A stretch of DNA of 64,000 nucleotides. Source: Sulfuricurvum sp. (GTDB lineage: Bacteria; Campylobacterota; Campylobacteria; Campylobacterales; Sulfurimonadaceae). The stretch is from positions 62,001-126,000 of the forward strand of contig JAGXFL010000011.1 in the NCBI GenBank assembly GCA_024637295.1, given 5' to 3'. The notes under the pieces were generated by a model. That model was not told the origin of the DNA, made no database searches, and was given only the letters and a program-made list of their open reading frames with translations. Position numbers and translations under genes: made by a program. Positions 45,531 to 54,100 of this stretch are shown piece after piece; position 1 is the first letter of the stretch, and every line of letters starts with the position of its first letter.

Positions 45531-48500
45531 CGGATTCCCCTTTTTTTGGTGTGAATTTTTCTTGGGCAGTCGCTACCCAATAGTAGAGATAGGGGATGAA
45601 ATAACGCTCGATAAACGTAGCGGATAACATTCCGCCAAACATCGCAATACCGATAGAAAAACGTCCGCCCGCTCCGGCTCCTGAGCTAAAAATAAGCGGT
45701 ATCATCCCTGCTAAAAATGCGAAGGAGGTCATCATCATAGGACGGTAACGCAAACGTGCCGCTTCCATTGCCGCGTCATAGATGTTTTTTCCTTCATGGC
45801 GCTGTTCTTCGGCAAATTCAACCACCAAAATCGCATTTTTTGCGGAGAGCGCGATGAGAGTCAGCAGCCCAATTTGGAAAAAGACATTGTTGTTCAACCA
45901 AGGAATAACCCATACAACGGCATACGCTCCCATAATACCATATGGAACTGCGAGCATGATGGAAATCGGCAGTGTCCATCGTTCATATAATGCAGCCAAA
46001 ATGAGATAGACTAAAATCAAAGCAAATCCCATGATGATAAGCGCTTTGGAACCAATAAGCTTCTCTTGCAGATAAAGCCCATCCCAGTCATAGCTTGCCC
46101 ATGCAGGTAAAATCGTATTGCCTTTACTCTCAATGATTTTAATGATATCACCCGAACTGTATCCCGGTGCAGGTGAGCCCATGATCGTCGTACTTAAAAC
46201 ACCGTTAAAATGTTCGATGGACGATGGTGCACTGGACATCGTCACTTTGATGACACTGGACAGTGGGATCATCTGCCCAGTAGAGGATCGCACCCATGCT
46301 CTGCCGATATCTTCAGGAGTAGCTCTATAGGGAGCATCGGATTGCATCTGCACCCAGTAGACCTTACCGTTTTTATCAAACTGGTTGATGTACATCGTAC
46401 CGATAGATCCTTGGAGTGTTTGATAAATATCGGCTATGGAGAGTCCGAGCATTTTTGCTTTTTCACGATTGACTTCTACCGCCAGCGTTGGTGTTGTGAC
46501 ATTCATTGTGCTAAAAGGATTTTTGATGCTGGGTTCACTGCGTAATGCACCTACAAAGTCGTTCGTTGTTTGAGCATGTTGTGCGACATTATTATCACCC
46601 GGTTGCAGCAGACGAAGGCTAAACATATCCGAAGGTCCCATTCCCCGTATCGGAGGTGGAGGCATTGCAAATACTTTGGCTTCTTTAATACTGCCCAGTT
46701 TCGGTCCAAGCGAGCCTAAAATACCGAAAATTTTCAAATCTTTGGTTGTACGTTCATCCCATGGTTTAAGACGGGTAAAAATAACAGCGGCATTGGGCTC
46801 TTGAGAAAACGTCAAAATATTAAGACCTGTAATAGCCGTATATTTAGAAACCCCTTCTTGTTTAGCCAGGATTGCTTCGACCTCTTTGACTACTTCAATA
46901 GTACGGTTTGCGGTCGCACCATCGGGTAAAACGATTGCGGTGATAAAGTACCCCTGATCTTCCATCGGTAAAAAAGCAGTAGGAAGCGTTTTATGGAAAA
47001 AAGCGATAAAGCCATAGGTTGAGAGGTAAATCACTAGGAAGATGAGTGGTTTACGAATCATAAATCCTGAACGGCGAACATAATTTTCGGTCATCTTTCC
47101 AAAAACACGATTAAACCATCGGAAAAAACGGGCAGGCTCTTTGTCGTGGTGTTTGAGGATCAGTGCACCGATTGAGGGGGCAAATGTCAGTGCCATAAAC
47201 CCAGAAAATACAACTGAGATCGCGATAGTTGCCGCAAATTGTTTATACAGCTGTCCTGTCATTCCCCCCATAAACGTTGCGGGGATAAAAACGGCACACA
47301 TGACCAAAACGATAGCGATAACGGGACCGGATATTTGTCCCATCGCTTTGATCGCTGCAGCACGTGGAGAGAGTTTTTCACTTTGGAGGATGCGTTCCAT
47401 ATTTTCAATAACGACGATGGCATCATCTACGACGATTCCGATTGCAAGTACCAGCCCAAAAAGGGTAAGGGTATTGATGGAGTAGCCCAAGAGGTACATA
47501 CCGATAAACGCACCTGTGAGAGAAATCGGAATAGAGAGAACAGGAATAAGTGCGGCACGGGTACTTTGCAAGAAGAGAAAGATGACCAAGCTGACCAAAA
47601 CGATAGAGGCGAAGAGGGTAAAGATAACCTCTTCAATGGATATTTTAACAAAGTCCGTCGTATCGTAAGGTATATTGAAAGCCAACCCTTTTGGAAATTT
47701 GTGTGAGAGCTGTTCCATTTTGGCGGCAACAGCAGCAGAAGTATCGAGTGCATTGGCATTAGTATCGGCAAAAATTCCGATGATTGCAGCAGCTTTACCA
47801 TTGACACGTCCGAAATACTCGTAGTTCTGACTTCCCAATTCTACACGTGCAACGTCTTTGAGTCGCAATGTCGAGCCATCATTTTTGGCACGTATGATGA
47901 TATTTTGAAACTCTTCTGGGGTTGAAAATCGCCCTTGTGACGTGAGCTGCATGGTCCACATTTGATCATTGTCCGTAGGCCCTTGCCCTAAACGCCCGGG
48001 GGAAACTTGAAGATTTTGATCTTTGATAGCAGCAGCTATTTCAGAAGTACTGACGCCTAAAGAAGCCATCTTATCAGGATTGAGCCAAACACGCATCGCG
48101 TAATCGCGTTGACCAAAGATCTGTGCACGTCCGGCACCTGGGATCTTTTTGACTTCATCAAGTAAGTTGGTAGAGATGTAGTTGCTGATCTGCGTTGAAT
48201 CATAGCTTCCATCGGGTGAGGTGATAGCTACAATGAGGAGGATGTCTGAAGTCTTTTTCTGAACATTGACTCCAAGATCGCGGGTGCTTTGCGGCAGTTG
48301 TGCGATGACCGAATTGATTCTGTTTTGGACATCAACAGCAGCGAGATCTTGATTCACACCGATGTTAAAAGTACAGGTTATCGTAGCACTTCCCGGTAAT
48401 GCGGCAGCTTTGGAACTCATATACATAAGCCCATCCGCACCGGATATCTGAGATTCCAGAGGGGTTAGAATGGTATTAGCAATAGTCTGTGCATCCGCAC

Positions 48501-48654
48501 CAGGATATTGCGCACTCACCACAACGGTTGGAGGAGTGATGTTTGGCAGCTGAGAGATTGGCAAGCCCTTGATAGCGGTAAAGCCCAAGAGCATGATAAT
48601 CATGGCAATAACTGCTGATAAAACAGGACGATGAATAAAATATTTGCTAAACAT
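45520..48654 (-). CDS. RND multidrug efflux pump, inner-membrane transporter (AcrB/MexB type)
   Basis: A 1044-residue HAE1-type RND transporter that uses the proton gradient to expel hydrophobic compounds. It has 12 membrane spans, two large periplasmic loops and the proton-relay Asp pair in span 4 (GIVVDDAIVVIENMER near 403-418). It begins MFSKYFIHRPVLSAVIAM, the standard opening of the family. Length is normal. It is the third gene of a marR-adaptor-pump-duct operon. The real substrates are unknown. Confidence 0.96.
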   Translation of the reverse strand: MFSKYFIHRPVLSAVIAMIIMLLGFTAIKGLPISQLPNITPPTVVVSAQYPGADAQTIANTILTPLESQISGADGLMYMSSKAAALPGSATITCTFNIGVNQDLAAVDVQNRINSVIAQLPQSTRDLGVNVQKKTSDILLIVAITSPDGSYDSTQISNYISTNLLDEVKKIPGAGRAQIFGQRDYAMRVWLNPDKMASLGVSTSEIAAAIKDQNLQVSPGRLGQGPTDNDQMWTMQLTSQGRFSTPEEFQNIIIRAKNDGSTLRLKDVARVELGSQNYEYFGRVNGKAAAIIGIFADTNANALDTSAAVAAKMEQLSHKFPKGLAFNIPYDTTDFVKISIEEVIFTLFASIVLVSLVIFLFLQSTRAALIPVLSIPISLTGAFIGMYLLGYSINTLTLFGLVLAIGIVVDDAIVVIENMERILQSEKLSPRAAAIKAMGQISGPVIAIVLVMCAVFIPATFMGGMTGQLYKQFAATIAISVVFSGFMALTFAPSIGALILKHHDKEPARFFRWFNRVFGKMTENYVRRSGFMIRKPLIFLVIYLSTYGFIAFFHKTLPTAFLPMEDQGYFITAIVLPDGATANRTIEVVKEVEAILAKQEGVSKYTAITGLNILTFSQEPNAAVIFTRLKPWDERTTKDLKIFGILGSLGPKLGSIKEAKVFAMPPPPIRGMGPSDMFSLRLLQPGDNNVAQHAQTTNDFVGALRSEPSIKNPFSTMNVTTPTLAVEVNREKAKMLGLSIADIYQTLQGSIGTMYINQFDKNGKVYWVQMQSDAPYRATPEDIGRAWVRSSTGQMIPLSSVIKVTMSSAPSSIEHFNGVLSTTIMGSPAPGYSSGDIIKIIESKGNTILPAWASYDWDGLYLQEKLIGSKALIIMGFALILVYLILAALYERWTLPISIMLAVPYGIMGAYAVVWVIPWLNNNVFFQIGLLTLIALSAKNAILVVEFAEEQRHEGKNIYDAAMEAARLRYRPMMMTSFAFLAGMIPLIFSSGAGAGGRFSIGIAMFGGMLSATFIERYFIPYLYYWVATAQEKFTPKKGESDEH

Positions 48655-48656
48655 GA

Positions 48657-49787
48657 TTATTTCTCATTCACGATGATGTCAGAACCAGGATGCAGTTTCG
48701 CTAAACCGTCTGCTGCAATTTTCTCTCCCATCTCGACACCGCTTTCGATCAAGACATTATCACCGATCCACTGTGTCGCGACAACGGGTTTGGCAGAAAC
48801 GGTGTTATTGGCTTCAATGGCGTACACAAATTTCCCTTTATCACCTGTCATAACTGTTTTTTGAGGGAGATACAGAGCATTTTTCCACTCCATCCCTTTG
48901 ACTTTGACATGGACAAATTGCCCTGGAAGCAATAAATTGTCACTATTGTTGATCATAGCACGATAGCTGATCGTGCCCGTTGTAGGATCGATAAAGGGAG
49001 CTATAAAATTGATGTGCCCTTTTTTATTGACAACGGTTCCATCACCTAATGTTAGCTCAACGTCATATTGCCCATCTTTTGGAGCGATGAGTTTACCGCT
49101 TGCTAGAGCGTTTTGACGCGCTATTTTTTGATTCTCACTAAAGGTAAAATTGACATACATAGGATCACTTTGATACATCGTGGTCAAAAGTCCGTTTGCT
49201 CCAGAGGCAATATAGGTTCCTACATCCATCTTCGATTTATCCACATATCCGCTCATCGGTGCTTTGATCGTTGTGTAGCTTAGATTGAGTTTGGCTTGTT
49301 CCAATGAAGCTTTAGCCCCTGATAGTGCCGCCGCCGTATTACGTTCATTAGCGGTTGCAGTATCGAGATCTTGAGCACTTGCAGCATTTGCTGCAGCCAG
49401 TGGTTTGATACGATTCAAAACGGCAAGAGCATTCGTATGATTAGCACTTGCTAATTCAAAAGAGGCCTTGGCGCTTTCAAAAGCATTCTTTAGATCAGAA
49501 GGATCAATGATAAATAAAACATCGCCTTTGTTGACTTTTTGCCCTTCGGTGTAGACTCTTTTTTGTAAATAGCCGTTGACACGAGCATAGATTTGAACTG
49601 TATTAAATGCCATGGTTTGACCGGTTGCTTCTAAAACAGCAGGAAAATTAGCGGATTTTACTTCAACAGGGGTCACGGGGACAGGCCCCTCGGGTGGTTT
49701 TTCCATGCCGGCAGCTTTAGGACGTTCACATCCTGTGAGTGCAAGTAATAATACAGAAGAGAAGGCGATAGTAGTGAAACGGTTCAT
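48657..49787 (-). CDS. RND efflux periplasmic adaptor (AcrA/MexA type)
   Basis: A 376-residue membrane-fusion protein linking the RND pump and the outer-membrane duct. It has a lipoprotein signal peptide with lipobox LTGC (Cys19), a biotinyl-lipoyl domain split around an alpha-helical hairpin (about 65-185), a beta-barrel and a membrane-proximal domain. Typical lines are YARVNGYLQKRVYTEGQKV and LSYTTIKAPMSGYV. The start overlaps the marR stop by four bases. Confidence 0.95.
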   Translation of the reverse strand: MNRFTTIAFSSVLLLALTGCERPKAAGMEKPPEGPVPVTPVEVKSANFPAVLEATGQTMAFNTVQIYARVNGYLQKRVYTEGQKVNKGDVLFIIDPSDLKNAFESAKASFELASANHTNALAVLNRIKPLAAANAASAQDLDTATANERNTAAALSGAKASLEQAKLNLSYTTIKAPMSGYVDKSKMDVGTYIASGANGLLTTMYQSDPMYVNFTFSENQKIARQNALASGKLIAPKDGQYDVELTLGDGTVVNKKGHINFIAPFIDPTTGTISYRAMINNSDNLLLPGQFVHVKVKGMEWKNALYLPQKTVMTGDKGKFVYAIEANNTVSAKPVVATQWIGDNVLIESGVEMGEKIAADGLAKLHPGSDIIVNEK

Positions 49788-50254
49788 AAAAGTTCCTTGG
49801 ATGAGTTAGGGAGAGAGTTGAGGGTTTGGCACATAGTTTGTAAAACACGTAGAGTGATCTCAAGTTCTTTAGGATCGATGTTTTGATGGACGAAGGCACT
49901 GGCTTCATTTAGAACAGCCATAGTCGAAGTTTCCAGTGCAATTCCTTGCGGAGTCAGTGTGACAAGATTACACCGTTTATCCGTTTTATCGGTACAGCGC
50001 TGGATTAGAGAGCGTTTTTCCAAGCCTGCGATGAGACGTGTGACGCTGGTCTTATCTTTGCCGACAAAATCGGCGATGTTTTGCTGCGTTGAACTTTTTT
50101 CTTTCCACAGTACGACCATCACTTTGAATTGTTCGATGGTCATATCGATTCCATTCTCATCTAATCGACGGGATAAAAATGCCCGTGCACTTAGTGCCGC
50201 TTGTGTAGTGATACATCCCAACGTGAGGTCTGTTGGGCATTCGCAACGATTCAT
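49784..50254 (-). CDS. MarR-family transcriptional regulator of the efflux operon
   Basis: A 156-residue winged-helix repressor with the MarR DNA-binding segment at about 55-100 (QQNIADFVGKDKTSVTRLIAGLE, read in parts, then the wing DKRCNLVTLTPQG). It has five cysteines, two of them close together at the N-terminus (RCECP), so redox or thiol-reactive sensing is possible. It is the first gene of the efflux operon and lies just after an inverted repeat at 50268-50283, so it probably represses itself and the pump. Confidence 0.9.
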   Translation of the reverse strand: MNRCECPTDLTLGCITTQAALSARAFLSRRLDENGIDMTIEQFKVMVVLWKEKSSTQQNIADFVGKDKTSVTRLIAGLEKRSLIQRCTDKTDKRCNLVTLTPQGIALETSTMAVLNEASAFVHQNIDPKELEITLRVLQTMCQTLNSLPNSSKELL

Positions 50255-50267
50255 TCAAAACTCCTAT

Positions 50268-50283
50268 AGTTGACTATGCAACT
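50268..50283. promoter_or_regulatory. Inverted repeat, probable MarR operator
   Basis: AGTTG-ACTATG-CAACT is a perfect inverted repeat with a six-base centre (six-base arms if the flanking T and A are counted). It lies 14 bases before the marR ATG, directly upstream of the AGGAG ribosome-binding site, the usual place for a MarR autoregulatory site. Confidence 0.65.
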
Positions 50284-50355
50284 AATTGTAAGAATTGTAT
50301 CCGTGTATATGAAAAATGTCAATAGGAACTTAGGGATGTAAAGTGTAACTCCTGC

Positions 50356-50361
50356 TATAAT
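50356..50361 (+). promoter_or_regulatory. Probable -10 box for slyD
   Basis: TATAAT lies 32 bases before the slyD start region at 50388, followed by an AAAGGA ribosome-binding site. It is divergent from marR. Confidence 0.5.
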
Positions 50362-50387
50362 TTCGCTAAAAGCGCTAAAGGAAAACC

Positions 50388-50864
50388 ATGAAAGCTACTA
50401 AAAACTGTATCGTTACGATTGATTATCATATAAATGACACCCAGGGGAATCTCCTTTATGAAGAGGCAGAATCTCTCTCATATTTACACGGTGATTACGG
50501 TCAGCTTTTCAAAGCAGTAGAAGATGCTTTAGAAGGAAAAAAGGTCGGTGATACATTCAAAGTAGCGCTATGTGCGGCAGAGGCATTTGGCGATTATGAT
50601 GAAGAACTGGTTGTGACTGAAAATGTGAGTGAGCTTCCAGATGGGTTGTGCGTTGGTATGGAAATCGATGGGTATATGGAAGATGACAGTGAAGATGTGA
50701 TCATCTATACGGTCAAAGAGATTAATGGGAAAAAAGCGACATTAGATGGAAACCATCCCTTAGCGGGAATGGACCTTATTTTTGAGGGTACGGTTTTAGA
50801 TATCCATACAGCGGATGAAAAGACGATCAAAGACGTTCTAGCGAACGACCTTTACGAGGTTTAA
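50388..50864 (+). CDS. slyD: SlyD-type FKBP peptidyl-prolyl isomerase
   Basis: A cytoplasmic folding chaperone and prolyl isomerase, 158 residues. It has a split FKBP domain (about 1-70 and 125-145) with an inserted flap (IF) chaperone domain (about 73-122), with the typical VEDALEGKKVGDTF and NHPLAGMDLIFEGTVLDI lines. The His/Cys-rich metal-binding tail of E. coli SlyD is absent, so a nickel-delivery role is less likely. Its stop overlaps that of the convergent thioredoxin-fold gene by four bases. Confidence 0.92.
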   Translation: MKATKNCIVTIDYHINDTQGNLLYEEAESLSYLHGDYGQLFKAVEDALEGKKVGDTFKVALCAAEAFGDYDEELVVTENVSELPDGLCVGMEIDGYMEDDSEDVIIYTVKEINGKKATLDGNHPLAGMDLIFEGTVLDIHTADEKTIKDVLANDLYEV

Positions 50865-51280
50865 CGTGTAGAGTCAGGTTTACTGTTCGTAAATTTGACT
50901 TCCACTTCTTGCAATATTTTGAGGAAAGATTTAGCATTTTTTCCTCCATACAGTGTCTCTTCAATGAATTTCCCTTTTGCATCCACAAAATGAAACACCG
51001 GACTCATCTTTACGATGAGGTGCTTGGGTGCATCTGATTTACTGACATTTAGCAGTACAGGAACAAAGTGTTCATTGGTATAAGCGGTTAAGTTCTCATC
51101 TTGAAAAACTTTTTGTTCAAGAAAATCACACGATTCACAACCGGGACGATGCATGTAGACAACCATCGGTTTGTTCTCTTTGGCTGCCACAGCAGAGCCT
51201 TCTTTATAAGTATAAAGCCAGTTGATCTGTGCTGCATTCAATGCCAAAGCCAACAATAAAATGAACAATATATTTCTCAC
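50861..51280 (-). CDS. Exported thioredoxin-fold protein (CESC active site)
   Basis: A 139-residue protein with a signal peptide (about 1-17) and a thioredoxin-like domain with Cys-Glu-Ser-Cys in the active-site position (HRPGCESCDFLEQKVF). The MSPVFHFVD stretch supplies the cis-Pro loop. It is similar in length and plan to the protein at 43331-43729 and would be a second periplasmic thiol-redox protein. It is divergent from the ArsM-like gene. Confidence 0.78.
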   Translation of the reverse strand: MRNILFILLLALALNAAQINWLYTYKEGSAVAAKENKPMVVYMHRPGCESCDFLEQKVFQDENLTAYTNEHFVPVLLNVSKSDAPKHLIVKMSPVFHFVDAKGKFIEETLYGGKNAKSFLKILQEVEVKFTNSKPDSTR

Positions 51281-51387
51281 GATTACTCCTATTTAAGTAT
51301 TTAGCATAGTTACTAATTATTAAGAATTAAAATTATATCATTGCTACCTAATAATTGAATAAACAGTGCGATATTAAAGGACCATTA

Positions 51388-52122
51388 TTGAGTACAACAG
51401 CATGTGCAGCGCAGCAAATCATTACGTTATACAGCGATTTAGCCCTAAATCCGCATAAAGATTTCGGCTGGGACAAGGGAATTGAAAATGCTCGTAATCA
51501 AGGGTACAAAGAGGAATGGATAAAACAGCTTCCAGCCGGAGTGTGGGATTATTGTGCCGCAGTAGGCAATCCCTTTTCATTAGGTGAAATCCCTACAGGT
51601 TCAACAGTTCTTGATCTTGGGTGTGGGGCAGGGGTCGATGTATGTGTTGCTGCATTGCTTGTAGGTGAAAGTGGAAAAGTAATCGGGGTGGATATCACAC
51701 CTCTCATGGTAGAAACGGCAAAGCGTCATGCTGCAGAAGCCAATTTACATAACGTGCAAGTCGTTGAAGCAACGTTGGAATCTCTGCCGTTTGAGGATGA
51801 GAGTGTTGATATTATCATCTCCAACGGAGCCATTAATCTGACATCGTCCAAGGAAAAAGTATTTGCCGAAGCATTTCGTGTACTTCGCCCGAAGGGAAAA
51901 CTCTATTTCGCTGATATGATCAAACGCTCTGATATTCAGGCATCTGCATGTTGTAGCCAAGATTCATGGGCAGATTGTGTAGCCGGAACACTTGAAAAAG
52001 CTTGCTTACTTGCGCAAATTTCTGGCGCAGGCTTCAGTGATGCACAATGTATGGGACACACCCACTACACAACCTCGGCTTCAACTATCGGTGCCACATT
52101 TCGTGCTGTAAAAAAAGGATAA
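51388..52122 (+). CDS. ArsM-like SAM-dependent methyltransferase
   Basis: A 244-residue class I methyltransferase with the SAM-binding motif VLDLGCGAGVDVCVAA (about 70-85) and a VDITPLMVETAK acidic loop. Sequence and plan match the arsenite-methyltransferase-like group. Conserved cysteines include the CC pair near 195 (ASACCSQDSW) and a later Cys, as used for As(III) binding in ArsM; the early Cys position is not certain. The chosen start is TTG at 51388, with AAAGGA six bases upstream; a TTG at 51355 has no such site. The substrate, arsenic or another metalloid or small molecule, is unproved. It is followed two bases later by another methyltransferase gene. Confidence 0.78.
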   Translation: MSTTACAAQQIITLYSDLALNPHKDFGWDKGIENARNQGYKEEWIKQLPAGVWDYCAAVGNPFSLGEIPTGSTVLDLGCGAGVDVCVAALLVGESGKVIGVDITPLMVETAKRHAAEANLHNVQVVEATLESLPFEDESVDIIISNGAINLTSSKEKVFAEAFRVLRPKGKLYFADMIKRSDIQASACCSQDSWADCVAGTLEKACLLAQISGAGFSDAQCMGHTHYTTSASTIGATFRAVKKG

Positions 52123-52124
52123 GC

Positions 52125-52736
52125 GTGGGAAGACAAGAACATTGGGAAACGGTTTATAAAACCAAAGATCATACCAAAGTAGGCTGGTATCAGCCTTCTT
52201 GTGATAGCTCATTAGCACTAATAGAACAAATAGGGATCACCAATAAAGCGTCGGTTATCGACATCGGTGCCGGTGCTTCTACCTTTGCGGATGGACTCTT
52301 AGGAGGAGGGTTTAGTGATATTACGTTACTGGACATCTCAAAAGAGGCTCTTGATATTACGAGAAGTCGTTTAGGAGAAATGAGTCTAATCCCTCATTAT
52401 TTGGTAGAAGACATTACGACAGTATCTTTGCCAAATCGCTATGATCTGTGGCATGATCGAGCAGCATTTCATTTTTTACTCAATGAGAGTGAGCAAAAGG
52501 CTTATATTAAAACGATGTATGAAGCTTTAAGCCCTGAAGGATACGCCATTATCGCAACATTCGCGCTTGATGGTCCCGATAGTTGCAGTGCACTTAGTGT
52601 ACAGCAATATAATCGTGAAAAAATGGAAGAAGTTTTGGCAAATAAGATGAAAATTGTAGATGTTTTAGAAAGAATACACATCACTCCAGGCGGAGGAGAA
52701 CAAAAATTTTCGTTTTTTATCCTAAAACCTATTTAA
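52125..52736 (+). CDS. Class I SAM-dependent methyltransferase
   Basis: A 203-residue methyltransferase starting at GTG 52125 with an AAGGA site five bases upstream; a longer reading from 52047 would overlap the previous gene heavily and is unlikely. It starts GRQEHWETVYKTKDHTKVGW and has the SAM motif VIDIGAGASTFADGLL near 45-60 and a DLWHDRAAFHFLL strand-helix near 105. This plan resembles the thiopurine/chalcogen methyltransferase-like group; the substrate is not known. It is co-transcribed with the ArsM-like gene and converges with the ArsR gene (stops overlap by eight bases). Confidence 0.8.
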   Translation: MGRQEHWETVYKTKDHTKVGWYQPSCDSSLALIEQIGITNKASVIDIGAGASTFADGLLGGGFSDITLLDISKEALDITRSRLGEMSLIPHYLVEDITTVSLPNRYDLWHDRAAFHFLLNESEQKAYIKTMYEALSPEGYAIIATFALDGPDSCSALSVQQYNREKMEEVLANKMKIVDVLERIHITPGGGEQKFSFFILKPI

Positions 52737-53106
52737 CCGACAGAGTATCACCAAAGAACAGCTCTCTGTTGTTGTCAAAATTAGTGACCAATGTCCCAAA
52801 GCATTCAGCAAGCTCTCGGATCGTCTCAATATTGGGTTCGATGTAGACTTTATTCCCTTTTTTCTCAACAGTTATGATTTTCGCTTCTTTGAGCTCTTTG
52901 ATATGCGCAGAGATTGTTGGAAGCGAAAAGTTAAAATGTTCCGCAACAGTGCTAACGCATGTAGCAATAGGGTTTACTTTAACACCAGGCTGTACTTTAT
53001 CCAAAGAGCACGTATACCCTCCGGTAAAAACATTTTTGAAAATCATAAAACGGGTTTGATTACTGAGTGCTTTAAAAATTTTTAATTTTTGTTCCATATC
53101 GAGCAT
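52729..53106 (-). CDS. ArsR-family transcriptional regulator
   Basis: A 125-residue winged-helix regulator. The DNA-binding helix-turn-helix is at about 50-75 (VAEHFNFSLPTISAHIKELKEA read in parts), followed by a wing (VEKKGNKVYIEPN). Cysteines occur at Cys33, Cys49 and near Cys105, in a different arrangement from the classical ELCVCDL arsenite site, so an arsenite-type or sulfur-type sensing site is possible but not shown. It is divergent from the rhodanese gene, with two inverted repeats in the shared upstream region. Confidence 0.85.
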   Translation of the reverse strand: MLDMEQKLKIFKALSNQTRFMIFKNVFTGGYTCSLDKVQPGVKVNPIATCVSTVAEHFNFSLPTISAHIKELKEAKIITVEKKGNKVYIEPNIETIRELAECFGTLVTNFDNNRELFFGDTLSVK

Positions 53107-53146
53107 AAATATCCTTGATTGTTTTTAAGGTTTGCTATTGTACCAT

Positions 53147-53156
53147 ACTTATAAGT
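53147..53156. promoter_or_regulatory. Palindrome ACTTATAAGT, possible ArsR operator
   Basis: A perfect 10-base palindrome in the intergenic region between the ArsR and rhodanese genes. Confidence 0.45.
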
Positions 53157-53167
53157 TAGTCAATTAG

Positions 53168-53183
53168 CTAATAAACTTATTAG
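53168..53183. promoter_or_regulatory. Inverted repeat CTAATAA-AC-TTATTAG, possible ArsR operator
   Basis: Two perfect seven-base arms around a two-base centre, overlapping the TTAGGAG ribosome-binding site of the rhodanese gene. ArsR-type repressors use AT-rich imperfect 12-2-12 or similar sites. The half CTAATAA also occurs at 51348-51354, upstream of the ArsM-like gene. Confidence 0.5.
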
Positions 53184-53192
53184 GAGCATGAA

Positions 53193-53654
53193 ATGAATGT
53201 GAAAGTTCTATTAATAGTTGCGAGTTTGATGATAGGTTCATCACTCATGGCAGGTCAAGCAGAAGCAGAAAAATTGGTTTCTGCAGCGAAGCAAGAAGCA
53301 GGAGAAATGACTCCTAAAGAGTTAAAAGGGTTGATTGATGGTCAAAAGAGTGTGATTGTCATGGACGTACGCGAAGAAAACCAGCGCGCAGAGGGTGAGA
53401 TCTATACAACGACTACTGTGGCAATCACGCGCGGAAATTTAGAGTTTGAAGTACTCAACAAAATCAAAGATAAAAACGCAGTCATCGTGACTTATTGCCG
53501 TAGTGGCGGTCGAGGAGCATTAGCTGCCCAGACGCTCAAAAAATTAGGTTATGTTAATGCAACAAATCTAAAAGGTGGCCTTAAAGGATGGGCTAAAGAG
53601 GGATACCCGATTGAAACAGGTTTAGGGGTAACTTTACTCACCAAAGAAGAATAA
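53193..53654 (+). CDS. Periplasmic rhodanese
   Basis: A 153-residue protein with a signal peptide (about 1-21, ending SLMAG) and a single rhodanese domain (about 40-145). The active-site loop has Cys103 or nearby in VTYCRSGGRGALAA. Rhodaneses move sulfane sulfur. It is the first gene of a three-gene operon with a DUF302 and a DsrE gene and is divergent from an ArsR-type regulator that probably controls it. Confidence 0.88.
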   Translation: MNVKVLLIVASLMIGSSLMAGQAEAEKLVSAAKQEAGEMTPKELKGLIDGQKSVIVMDVREENQRAEGEIYTTTTVAITRGNLEFEVLNKIKDKNAVIVTYCRSGGRGALAAQTLKKLGYVNATNLKGGLKGWAKEGYPIETGLGVTLLTKEE

Positions 53655-54097
53655 TGATGTTAGCAAAGTTACTGATAGCATTAATGCCAAAAAAACAGAT
53701 GCTTAAAATATTTACGATTGCATTTAAAAGCAAACGGAGTATTCAATCAATTGTTGACGACGTTGAGGAAGCGTGTGCAGAATATGGATTTGCATTGCTG
53801 AATCAGTATAACTATCATGAAGTCGTTGCCAACAAAGGGTTCCCGATTGATCGGAAGGTCTATATCTATGAAGTATGTCAAGCCAAAGTCGCTTCGATGA
53901 TGTTAACCTCAAACCCACATTTTGCCCCTTTTATGCCATGCCGTATTGCAGTGTATGAAGAGGGTGATGTGACGATCATTTCTACGCAAAACATGCAAAT
54001 GATGATTGATATGATTCAAACACAAGTACAGTTGCATACAGAAGCAATAGCACTTTTTACAGCTTTGCAAAACATGATGAAAAAACTAAAAGGATAA
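53654..54097 (+). CDS. DUF302 domain protein
   Basis: A 147-residue protein whose second half is the DUF302 fold (about 35-130: a YGFALLNQYNYHEV beta-strand and FAPFMPCRIAVYEEGDVT). The family is often next to sulfur-metabolism genes; its function is not established. The first residues (MLAKLLIALMPKK) could be a membrane anchor or a weak signal. The ATG overlaps the rhodanese stop by one base, with a second ATG three bases later. Confidence 0.78.
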   Translation: MMLAKLLIALMPKKQMLKIFTIAFKSKRSIQSIVDDVEEACAEYGFALLNQYNYHEVVANKGFPIDRKVYIYEVCQAKVASMMLTSNPHFAPFMPCRIAVYEEGDVTIISTQNMQMMIDMIQTQVQLHTEAIALFTALQNMMKKLKG

Positions 54098-54100
54098 GTG

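Noticed and set aside
47239-47706. Long open frame on the strand opposite the RND pump gene
   Set aside because: It is a low-complexity charged shadow of a strongly conserved pump gene on the other strand and has no ribosome-binding site or family match.
52047-52124. Upstream extension of the second methyltransferase
   Set aside because: The extension overlaps the ArsM-like gene by 76 bases and is unlike methyltransferase sequence, while the GTG at 52125 has a good ribosome-binding site.
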